From assembly GCF_018069625.1 (NCBI RefSeq), contig NZ_CP072941.1:5084001-5148000 (forward strand): a stretch of 64,000 nt of DNA, read 5' to 3'. The DNA comes from Streptomyces yatensis (lineage in GTDB: Bacteria > Actinomycetota > Actinomycetes > Streptomycetales > Streptomycetaceae). Positions within the stretch are counted from its first letter, which is position 1. Each line of letters opens with the position of its first letter. Made by a program: the position numbers and the translations under genes. Below the pieces are notes generated by a model. It searched no databases. It saw only the letters and a list, made by a program, of their open reading frames with translations, and was not told the DNA's origin. Shown here piece by piece: positions 57,502 to 64,000 of this stretch.

Positions 57502-58653
57502 TCAGCGGAAGAGCCGGGAACCGAGCGGGTGTTGTGCGTCGAAACCGGGCAGTACCAGAAAGGTCGCACTGGCGGTCGTGGTCGTGTAGTCCAGCAGGGC
57601 GTCGGAATTGTCCATGCTGGTGAGGGTGCTGGTGAAGGTCCGTATGTCGTTCTGGAAGCTCATGAAGAGCAGGCCGGGGGCGGGTCCGTCGATGCTGTAG
57701 GAGCGGCGGAGCATGAGGCCGACGCCGACCGCGGTGGCATGCGCCCTGCGGGCATGGGCGTCCGCCGGGACGAGGTAGCGTCCGTCCGGCGTTTTGGCGC
57801 CGAGGTCCGGTCCCGCGGCGATGGTGCCACCGGAGAGGGGCTCCCCGGTGGCTCGGCGGCGGCCGAAGACCGCTTCCTGTTCGGCGACGGACAGCTTGGC
57901 GAACCTCGGCAGATCGAGTTCGATGCGGCGCAGTACGACAAGGGTGCCGTCGGCGACCGGAGCCGGCCCGGACAACCACAGGTCGCGTTCCTGTTCGGCC
58001 CTCGTGTGGGGGCCCACGATGCCGTCGACGAAGCCGAAGAGGTTCCGTGGCGCGGCACGGCCCCGCTCCACCCGCACGTTCGCACCGCGGACCCCGGACT
58101 GCCGCCAGCGTTCCCGTATCCGGTCACCGGCCCGCTCCAGAAGCGCGGCGGCCACGGCCGGTACCACCAGGGCGTCGTCGGCGCAGATCTGTATCAGCAG
58201 GTCGCCACCGCGGGCCCGGGAGGCGATCTTTTCGCGGGAGAACCGTGGGAGGTCCTTCGCGCCGGGCAGGGCGGGATCGACGGTGCGCACCAGCCGGGGG
58301 CCCACCCCGATCGTCACGGTCAGATCGCCCGGCTCCAGGCCCATCAGCCGGGCGTCGGTCCCCGCGGTGAGCGTGCGGATGGCCTCGCCGAGTTCGGCCA
58401 GCAACGGACGGACCGGCGCGGCGTCGACGAGGTCGGCCACCACGGCCAGCAGGTTCCGCTGGGCCGGCTGGGGAAGCGTGATGCCCGCCTGGTACCGGCC
58501 CGTTGGCGACACCGGCGGGGTCGGCGCGGGGGCATCGGACCGGTCCGGCGGGGCGGAACTCGATTGGCACCCGGCGGAGAGGCCGACGGCGGTCACGGTG
58601 CCGGTGGCACCGAGAAACGCGCGGCGTGACGGGCGGGAGTCGGGTTGGCACAC
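57502..58653 (-). CDS. Tat-exported Dyp-type heme peroxidase
   Basis: 383 residues. A twin-arginine signal (SRRAFLGATGTVTAVGL) is followed by a lipobox-like LSAGCQ. The Dyp fold has the signature FGFVDG (GxxDG, catalytic Asp) and the distal and proximal residues in LFGFVDGIVGPHTRAE and LMLRRSYSIDGP. It uses hydrogen peroxide at the cell surface. GTG start at 58653. It is divergent from the beta-helix gene with only 67 bp between starts, so the two share a promoter region. Confidence 0.92.
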   Translation of the reverse strand: MCQPDSRPSRRAFLGATGTVTAVGLSAGCQSSSAPPDRSDAPAPTPPVSPTGRYQAGITLPQPAQRNLLAVVADLVDAAPVRPLLAELGEAIRTLTAGTDARLMGLEPGDLTVTIGVGPRLVRTVDPALPGAKDLPRFSREKIASRARGGDLLIQICADDALVVPAVAAALLERAGDRIRERWRQSGVRGANVRVERGRAAPRNLFGFVDGIVGPHTRAEQERDLWLSGPAPVADGTLVVLRRIELDLPRFAKLSVAEQEAVFGRRRATGEPLSGGTIAAGPDLGAKTPDGRYLVPADAHARRAHATAVGVGLMLRRSYSIDGPAPGLLFMSFQNDIRTFTSTLTSMDNSDALLDYTTTTASATFLVLPGFDAQHPLGSRLFR

Positions 58654-58720
58654 AGTGTGAACTGTGCCATATCCCTATCGGCGCCTGCGACCCCGTCGGC
58701 GCCCGTGCCAGGATGAGGCC

Positions 58721-60064
58721 ATGCCTCATCTCCGTCTTCGCGTGATGGCCGCGTTACTCGGCACACTGGCACCCGTAATGGTCGGCTGCGGCGCGGACGA
58801 TGACGGATCGGATCACGGCCGGCGCCCGTCCGGTGCCCATGTGACGATCAACGTGCCGGCCGACGCCCCGACGATCTCGGCCGCGGTGTCCCTGGCCCGG
58901 CCCGGCGACCTCGTGCTGGTCGCGCCGGGCACGTACCACGAGTCGGTGAAGATATCCAAGGCTCGTGTCACGCTTCGCGGCGCGTCTCGGGACAAGGTCG
59001 TCATCGACGGGCGGCTGCGACAGCCGAACGGCATCGTCGTCGCCGCCCCCGGGGTGGCCGTGGAGAACCTGACCGTGCAGAACAACACCCAGAACGGGGT
59101 CCTGGTCACCGGCTCGGCGAAGGCGGCCGCCGGAATGCCGGGGCAGTCCGGCGGCTACGACACCGGCGACGAACCCGTCACCTTCCTGAAGTCGTTCCTG
59201 GTCTCCCATGTGACCGCGACCCGCAACGGGCTGTACGGCATCTACGCGTTCTCCGCGCAGAACGGTGTCATCGAGCACTCGTACACCTCGGGCTCGGCCG
59301 ACTCGGGGATCTACGTCGGACAGTGCAAGCCCTGTCGCATCGTGGTGCGGGACAACATCGCCGAGCTCAACGCGGTGGGTTACGAGGGCACCAATGCCGG
59401 CGGCGACATGTACGTGGTCGGCAACCGCCTGGTCGGCAACCGGGTCGGGCTCACCACCAACTCCGACCACCAGGAGAAGTTGCTCCCGCAGAAGGACGCC
59501 GTCATCGCGGGCAACCTGATCGCGGCCAACCAGCAGGCGGCCACCCCCGAACAGGCCGACGGCGGGTGGGGCATCGGCATCGGCGTCGACGGCGGCACCG
59601 ACAACCAGTTCCTCCGCAACCGAGTCGCCGGCAACAGCACCGCCGGGCTGATGATCACCGCAACCGCCGACCTGCCGCCGAACGGCAACCGGATCCTGGA
59701 CAACACCTTCACCGCCAACGGCGTCGACGTCGGCTGGACGTTCCCCACCGCCACGAAGGGACGGGGCAACTGCCTGCGCGGCAACGAGCTGCGAAGGACG
59801 GTACCCGCCCGGCTCGCGACCACCGCGTCCTGCCCGCGTCCCGCCCGGTCGTCCTCGCCGTCCGGCACCTGGGCGAAGCCCACCGCACCCGGCGGTATCC
59901 CGTTCACCGACGTGGCGGCGCCCAAGCGACAGCCGCAGTTCCCGAACGCCACGACCGCGGGCGCCACCGCCGTTCCGGCCGTTCCGGCGCTGCCGGACAC
60001 GGGGGGCTTCCGGCTGCCGTCGGCGTCACTGCTCGCCACGGGCGCGCGGGTGGGGACGTCCTGA
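58721..60064 (+). CDS. right-handed beta-helix lipoprotein
   Basis: 447 residues. A short signal with a lipobox-like VMVGCGADD is followed by a long parallel beta-helix (about 40-370) of NosD/pectate-lyase type: ISAAVSLARPGDLVLVAPGT, VENLTVQNNTQNGVLV, YIVGNR-like turns. The C-terminus is Pro/Ala-rich and contains LPDTGG but lacks the membrane anchor and positive tail of a real sorting signal. Such folds bind or cleave polysaccharides. ATG at 58721 with AGGATGAGG just upstream. Confidence 0.85.
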   Translation: MPHLRLRVMAALLGTLAPVMVGCGADDDGSDHGRRPSGAHVTINVPADAPTISAAVSLARPGDLVLVAPGTYHESVKISKARVTLRGASRDKVVIDGRLRQPNGIVVAAPGVAVENLTVQNNTQNGVLVTGSAKAAAGMPGQSGGYDTGDEPVTFLKSFLVSHVTATRNGLYGIYAFSAQNGVIEHSYTSGSADSGIYVGQCKPCRIVVRDNIAELNAVGYEGTNAGGDMYVVGNRLVGNRVGLTTNSDHQEKLLPQKDAVIAGNLIAANQQAATPEQADGGWGIGIGVDGGTDNQFLRNRVAGNSTAGLMITATADLPPNGNRILDNTFTANGVDVGWTFPTATKGRGNCLRGNELRRTVPARLATTASCPRPARSSSPSGTWAKPTAPGGIPFTDVAAPKRQPQFPNATTAGATAVPAVPALPDTGGFRLPSASLLATGARVGTS

Positions 60065-60071
60065 GCGGTGG

Positions 60072-60905
60072 CTACCGCGCCGGGGTGACTCCCGGTGCCG
60101 GCCGGACCGGAACGTACTTCTGGGTGTCGAAATCGATGACCACCGGCCGCGACGCGGAAGCCACGCCGACACGGACCCGGTACATGGTGCCGTCCGAGCC
60201 GATCCAGTAGCGCACGGCGTCCGCCGCCCCCGTCGCCCCCGCCGGAGCGGACGTGGCACGGGCGCTCGGCCCGGTCATGATGTCCACCTGATGGCCGTCC
60301 AGCCGGTCCTGTCCCACCCAGGCGGCACCGTTCTGCGGCAGCAGTTCGGCGTTGTCCGGCCGGTCGCTGCCGAGCTTCAGCGCGATGGCCAGCGAACTGT
60401 CCAGCGAACTGCCGTACCTCTGCAGCGGACGGCTGTACCAACCCGACTCCGGCGGCCGTGCCGGGGCCTTGGCCGGGGCCTTCCCCATCGGGTGGACGAA
60501 CACGGTGGTGGCCGTCCACTGGATCAGCCCGTCGCTGGACGTGTCGCGCCCGGTGCCGCGCATCGCGCCGTAACCGACCTTGCGGCGGTAGTCGATGGAT
60601 CCGGTGAAGGTCAGCCCACCGGCGGTGCCCGGCACGTCGATCGTCAGGGCGCGCCCGCCCGCCTGGTAGTTGAGGAACCGTGTGACCGCCAGACGGCTCG
60701 CCTGATCCGAGGTCAGCGCCTTCGGACCGGCAGGGGCGGAGCCGCTGTCGACGACCAGGAACGTGGCCACCGCGACGGCCACACCGCCGATCACGGCCAC
60801 CACCCAGCGTGGCCGCAACCATCGGCCGGCCGCGCGCCGCGAGAGAAAGTGTCTGATTTTCGGACTCCGCGCCCGGCGCTTTGCTAACTCGTTCCGCTTA
60901 TTCAT
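60072..60905 (-). CDS. single-pass membrane protein of unknown function
   Basis: 277 residues. A Lys/Arg-rich cytoplasmic start is followed by one membrane helix (about 34-54) and an extracytoplasmic domain of mixed alpha/beta character (LAVTRFLNYQAGGRALTIDV, GYGAMRGTGRDTSSDGL, VYWIGSDGTMYRVRVGVAS). The fold resembles LppX/LolA-like envelope proteins, but I see no binding motif. It converges on the beta-helix gene (8 bp between stops) and is divergent from the SdrD-like gene. Confidence 0.75.
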   Translation of the reverse strand: MNKRNELAKRRARSPKIRHFLSRRAAGRWLRPRWVVAVIGGVAVAVATFLVVDSGSAPAGPKALTSDQASRLAVTRFLNYQAGGRALTIDVPGTAGGLTFTGSIDYRRKVGYGAMRGTGRDTSSDGLIQWTATTVFVHPMGKAPAKAPARPPESGWYSRPLQRYGSSLDSSLAIALKLGSDRPDNAELLPQNGAAWVGQDRLDGHQVDIMTGPSARATSAPAGATGAADAVRYWIGSDGTMYRVRVGVASASRPVVIDFDTQKYVPVRPAPGVTPAR

Positions 60906-60977
60906 TCCCTGCTCTCCCCCCGATCTTGGCGTCCACCCGCTACAGTATCGCTGCTGGTGGGGCGGTTAAGGATCACT

Positions 60978-61060
60978 ATTCGGACTCTTGTGCTGTTTCC
61001 GCGGGGGAAGTCGAGGACGAGTGCGACTGGCCTCGGAAAGGTACTCCCGAGTCCCCGAAT
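60978..61060 (+). ncRNA. candidate structured leader RNA
   Basis: Three nested helices: ATTCGGACTC with GAGTCCCCGAAT (60978-60987/61049-61060, two-base bulge), TTTCCG with CGGAAA (60996-61001/61034-61039) and AGTCG with CGACT (61009-61013/61024-61028), closed by a 10-nt loop. Downstream is a real terminator with a T-tract before the start codon. It could be a riboswitch or attenuator, or a small RNA. Structure judged by eye. Confidence 0.4.
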
Positions 61061-61093
61061 TCGCTCCATCCGCCAGGACGACCAAGAACGACC

Positions 61094-61123
61094 GGGCCCA
61101 CCGAAACAGCGGTGGGCCCTTTT
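61094..61123 (+). terminator. intrinsic terminator upstream of the SdrD-like gene
   Basis: GGGCCCACCG and CGGTGGGCCC pair perfectly around AAACAG and are followed by TTTT. It lies 83 bp before the ATG at 61206, so it can act as an attenuator. Confidence 0.85.
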
Positions 61124-61205
61124 CACGGCCGATCTGTCACCCGGAACCGAAAAGCGGATGCACGGCCGGCAACGGGTGGTCGGTTCACATCACGAGGGGA
61201 GAGTG

Positions 61206-63758
61206 ATGGCTGTGCGAAGAGTGTGTGGAAGGTTACGCCGGACAGCCGGAAAGCGTACGGGACCACTGGCACGAGTGGGCCTCTGCACGTTCGTACTGTT
61301 GGGCAGCGCCATGGGCGCGACGGCCGGGACGGCCACCGCTTCGACTGGCGACGGAACCCTGACGGTTCAGGTACTGCGGGATTTCTTCGGCACCGGCGTG
61401 ATCAACGCGGCCATGGATGTGCCGCAGCGGGGCATGAAGGTTCGGGTAACCGACCCGGCCGGCCATCGGGTCAGCGGCACCACGGATGCCACCGGAAAGG
61501 TGGTGGTCTCGAAGTCGGCCGAACTGACCGGCGGCCAGTACCGCGTCGACGTCACCATCCCGGCGCCGTACAACAAGTATCTTCAGGCGGCGCCGGCCTC
61601 GACGGCGGAAAACCACTTCGACAGCTTCACGACATTTGTGAACGTGTCGGACGGCAAGGACGACTCGGTGATGACCGGGGTCTGGAATCCGGCCGACTAC
61701 ACGCTGCCGGACACACGGTATTTCGTGCCGATCCAGAACACCGCCGACGCGCGGGACACCCGGGCCCTCGTGGCGTTCGGGACGGACAAACGAGGCACAT
61801 GCCCTGGCGAGACGGCGTGCCCGACCGCGCTCAACACGCAGGACCAGGTGGGCACGACGTTCGCGCTGGCCTATGACCAGCACCGGAAGCGGGTGTTCCA
61901 GGGCGCGTTCGCCCGGCGGTACACCCCGTACGGGCCGGAGGGCGGTGACGCGATCTACACCACGCCGGCCGACGGTGGGGCGCCGACCCTGTTCGCGAAG
62001 GTGCCGGGCGCCGCGAAGACGCCGCACGACGCCGCCACCATGAACAAGGACGCCGGGTTCACCGATGCGCCGGGCAAGGAGAGCATCGGCGGCCTGGCCC
62101 TGTCCGAGGACGGCTCGACGCTGTACGCGGTGAACCTGCTGACCCGGAAACTGGTCAGCTTCGACGCCACCGGTACCACCGCCTCCGCGCCAAAGGCGAC
62201 GGTGAGCATTCCGGACCCGGGCTGCGCGAGCTCCGGCGACTGGCGGCCGTTCGGTCTTCAGGTCCACGACAACAAGCTCTACGTCGGTGGCGTGTGCAGT
62301 GCGGAGAGCACACAGAAGCGCGACGACCTGAAAGCCGTCGTCTACAGCTACGACGGCGAGCGGTTCACCACCGTGCTGGACCACCCGCTCACCGCCAAGC
62401 GCGGCTCCGTCTTCGGTTCCGACGACGTCGCCCAGTCCACCCACTGGAACCCGTGGAACACCTCCCTGGCCACGTGGGACGAACGGAAGGTGGGCAACGT
62501 CTTCATCGATCCGCAGCCGGAGCTCGCCTCCCTCGCCTTCACCCGCGACGGTTCGATGATCATCGGTTTCCGCGACAGGTTCATGGACGTCGTGAGCTGG
62601 GGTGGACTGGACCCGAGGCCGGACAACAACACCCCGGAAAACGGCATGGCCGGCGGCGACATCACCATGGCCTGTGCCACTCCCACCGGTGGATACGCGT
62701 GGGAAGGCACGGGAAGCTGCCCCAACCACGCCACCCCCGCCACCAATGGCGGCCAGGCAAACGATGTCGTCGAATACTTCCCGGGCGACTTCTTCCGCGG
62801 GGCGCACCTGGAAACCGCGCTGGGGTCGGTGGCCTACATTCCGCAGCAGCAGTGGGCCGTCAGCACGGAGTTCGACCCGACCGTCAACGTCGCGACCTCC
62901 GGGACCGGTTACCACGACGTCACGACCGGTCAGGGCCCGGGCAACGCTCCGGCCGCCAACGCGTACCAGTTCGTCAGCCAGGAACAGAGCGGGTTCGGTA
63001 AGGCCGGTGGGCTCGGCGACATCGCGTACGAGGCGGCGAACGCGCCGATCCAGATCGGCAACCGGGTGTGGTTCGACGGCGACCACAATGGGATCCAGGA
63101 TCCCGAGGGTCCGCGCGAAGTGCCGCTGCCGGACGCGACGATCAACCTGTTGGACGCCGATGGCAAGCAGGTCGCCACGACCAAGACCGATGCCGCCGGC
63201 GAGTACTACTTCGGTGGCGTCGGCGCCGCATACGAGCTCAAGCCGGGTGCGAAGTACACGGTGCAGTTCGATGTGTGCACCGCGGACACCAGCGAGGTGC
63301 CGACTGAGCCGCCGGCCACCAAGCTGCGGTTCACGCTCCCGCGGGCCGGTGACAACCGGGCACATGACTCGAATGTGACCCCGCCGAGGACCGGGCGGCT
63401 GTGCAACGGACGCGCACCCGTCACGGCGCCGGACAAGCCGGGAGAGGTCGATCACACGATCGACGCCGGCGTGCACATCCCCAAGAAATCGCCGACTCCT
63501 ACGCCGACGCCCACTCCGTCGTCGCAGCCGCCCACCTCTGAGCCGCCCAACGAGCCAGGCCCCCAGTCCGGCGGCGGCTCCGGGACAGGCGGAGGCTCGG
63601 GGACAGGCGGAGGCTCGGGGACCGGCGGAGGCGGTGGCTCGCTGGCCAACACGGGTACGTCCGGCCTGCTGAGGATCATCTCCCTCAGTGCCCTGCTGGC
63701 CGGTGCGGGCGCGGCAGCCGCGTTCGTGACCCGGAAGCGCCGCGCCGGGCAACACTGA
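61206..63758 (+). CDS. SdrD-like surface protein with LAxTG sorting signal
   Basis: 850 residues. A signal peptide (about 1-45, ending GTATA) is followed by a beta-propeller-like body (about 110-600) and an SdrD/prealbumin-type B domain (about 620-745; QIGNRVWFDGDHNGIQDPEG, LPDATINLLDADGK, YYFGGVGAAYELKPGAKYTV). A Thr/Pro and Gly/Ser linker leads to the LANTG motif at 813-817, a membrane helix and a KRRAGQH tail. This is a class E sortase-type surface protein. ATG at 61206, five bases after AGGGGAG. Preceded by the structured leader and attenuator. Confidence 0.87.
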   Translation: MAVRRVCGRLRRTAGKRTGPLARVGLCTFVLLGSAMGATAGTATASTGDGTLTVQVLRDFFGTGVINAAMDVPQRGMKVRVTDPAGHRVSGTTDATGKVVVSKSAELTGGQYRVDVTIPAPYNKYLQAAPASTAENHFDSFTTFVNVSDGKDDSVMTGVWNPADYTLPDTRYFVPIQNTADARDTRALVAFGTDKRGTCPGETACPTALNTQDQVGTTFALAYDQHRKRVFQGAFARRYTPYGPEGGDAIYTTPADGGAPTLFAKVPGAAKTPHDAATMNKDAGFTDAPGKESIGGLALSEDGSTLYAVNLLTRKLVSFDATGTTASAPKATVSIPDPGCASSGDWRPFGLQVHDNKLYVGGVCSAESTQKRDDLKAVVYSYDGERFTTVLDHPLTAKRGSVFGSDDVAQSTHWNPWNTSLATWDERKVGNVFIDPQPELASLAFTRDGSMIIGFRDRFMDVVSWGGLDPRPDNNTPENGMAGGDITMACATPTGGYAWEGTGSCPNHATPATNGGQANDVVEYFPGDFFRGAHLETALGSVAYIPQQQWAVSTEFDPTVNVATSGTGYHDVTTGQGPGNAPAANAYQFVSQEQSGFGKAGGLGDIAYEAANAPIQIGNRVWFDGDHNGIQDPEGPREVPLPDATINLLDADGKQVATTKTDAAGEYYFGGVGAAYELKPGAKYTVQFDVCTADTSEVPTEPPATKLRFTLPRAGDNRAHDSNVTPPRTGRLCNGRAPVTAPDKPGEVDHTIDAGVHIPKKSPTPTPTPTPSSQPPTSEPPNEPGPQSGGGSGTGGGSGTGGGSGTGGGGGSLANTGTSGLLRIISLSALLAGAGAAAAFVTRKRRAGQH

Positions 63759-63797
63759 GACACCACGGAAAGACGGGTGATCCACCCGTAAGCGCCG

Positions 63798-63829
63798 ACG
63801 AGCCCCGTCCCTATCCGGACGGGGCTCGT
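63798..63829. terminator. hairpin terminator between convergent genes
   Basis: ACGAGCCCCGTCC and its complement pair over 13 bp around CTATCC, after the SdrD-like gene and before the pirin gene's end. Confidence 0.88.
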
Positions 63830-63851
63830 TCGCATGCGGGCCCGGCGAGTC

Positions 63852-64000
63852 CTACAGGCCGCCCTCGGACATCCCGTGCACCGCCGGGACCGTGCCGAGG
63901 CGCCCCTTCTGGAAGTCCTCGAACGCCTGCTGGAGCTCCTTGCGGGTGTTCATGACGAACGGACCGTAGTGGGCCATCGGCTCGCGGATGGGCGCTCCGC
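63852..64000 (-). CDS. pirin-family protein, C-terminal part
   Basis: Only the last 49 codons are in the window; the gene continues to the right. The end ([41 protein letters not shown] stop at 63852-63854) matches the C-terminus of bacterial pirins, cupin proteins with a metal site in the missing N-terminal part. Confidence 0.85.
   Translation of the reverse strand, partial: GAPIREPMAHYGPFVMNTRKELQQAFEDFQKGRLGTVPAVHGMSEGGL

Larger units (their letters stand above)
60906..61205. other. divergent intergenic region with a structured leader
   Basis: 300 bp between divergent genes. An AT-richer stretch on the left (60840-60975) should hold promoters for both. On the right is a nested hairpin (60978-61060) followed by a terminator (61094-61123) and then the ribosome-binding site (AGGGGAGAG) of the gene at 61206. 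Confidence 0.6.

Noticed and set aside
60957..61123. Possible tRNA or tmRNA gene in the structured leader
   Set aside because: No T-loop (GTTCGAATC type), no D-loop pattern and no cloverleaf; the helices nest in one hairpin, followed by a terminator.

Overview
This very GC-rich window reads as Streptomyces chromosome. The supporting signs are GTG starts, 4-bp ATGA/GTGA stop-start overlaps, a complete conservon (Cvn) operon, PhoX, paired SpoIIE-type phosphatases, a TerD/VWA stress set, several Tat and lipoprotein signals, and an LAxTG-type surface protein. Housekeeping genes (metS, aspS) are mixed with accessory genes, so I place it in the chromosome body with inserted accessory blocks. I see no rRNA, tRNA, insertion sequence, integrase or CRISPR array.

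Layout. 1-3.8 kb: end of a probable sensor kinase, an MMPL/RND exporter with a likely TetR-type operator, and a small membrane protein. 3.8-6.5 kb: HAD-like hydrolase, XRE/TPR regulator and two small unknown proteins. 6.6-10.9 kb: a DUF4232 lipoprotein, then a molybdate operon (HTH-TOBE regulator, modA, modB, modC). 11.0-16.2 kb: a leftward trans-4-hydroxy-L-proline catabolic operon with a deaminase of the DapA fold, an epimerase and a three-subunit FAD/[2Fe-2S] dehydrogenase. 16.3-21.9 kb: a TerD-nuclease fusion, a sigma-like/zinc-finger/TM/CBM2 fusion and small envelope proteins. 22.0-25.6 kb: an orphan OmpR regulator, then an aldehyde-dehydrogenase-like/adenylate-forming pair resembling EhpG/EhpF of phenazine tailoring but with no phenazine genes nearby. 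25.8-30.5 kb: DUF3105/DUF305 pair, TetR regulator, isoaspartyl-methyltransferase-like enzyme and a C-terminally shortened XRE regulator.

30.6-38.1 kb: conservon cvnA-B-C-D-E, whose P450 lacks the ExxR motif, then a multidomain SpoIIE-type phosphatase. 38.3-45.1 kb: small membrane protein, ATP-dependent DNA ligase, alginate-lyase-family enzyme, endonuclease/exonuclease/phosphatase-family membrane protein (with a DasR-like operator between the last two), LysR-type regulator and LigD-type polymerase. 45.2-55.1 kb: PhoX with a PHO box, VWA protein with a roughly 500-residue acidic disordered N-terminus, metS, a response-regulator fragment, a Tat-exported intradiol dioxygenase and aspS. 55.3-64 kb: a second SpoIIE phosphatase, then a cell-surface block (Dyp peroxidase, beta-helix lipoprotein, membrane protein, sortase-type SdrD-like protein behind a structured leader and terminator) and the end of a pirin gene.

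The most unusual signal crosses gene boundaries. Short tandem repeats of 12-31 bp sit at or just past the 3' ends of at least twelve unrelated genes, and in several of them each repeat copy carries its own copy of the gene's stop codon.
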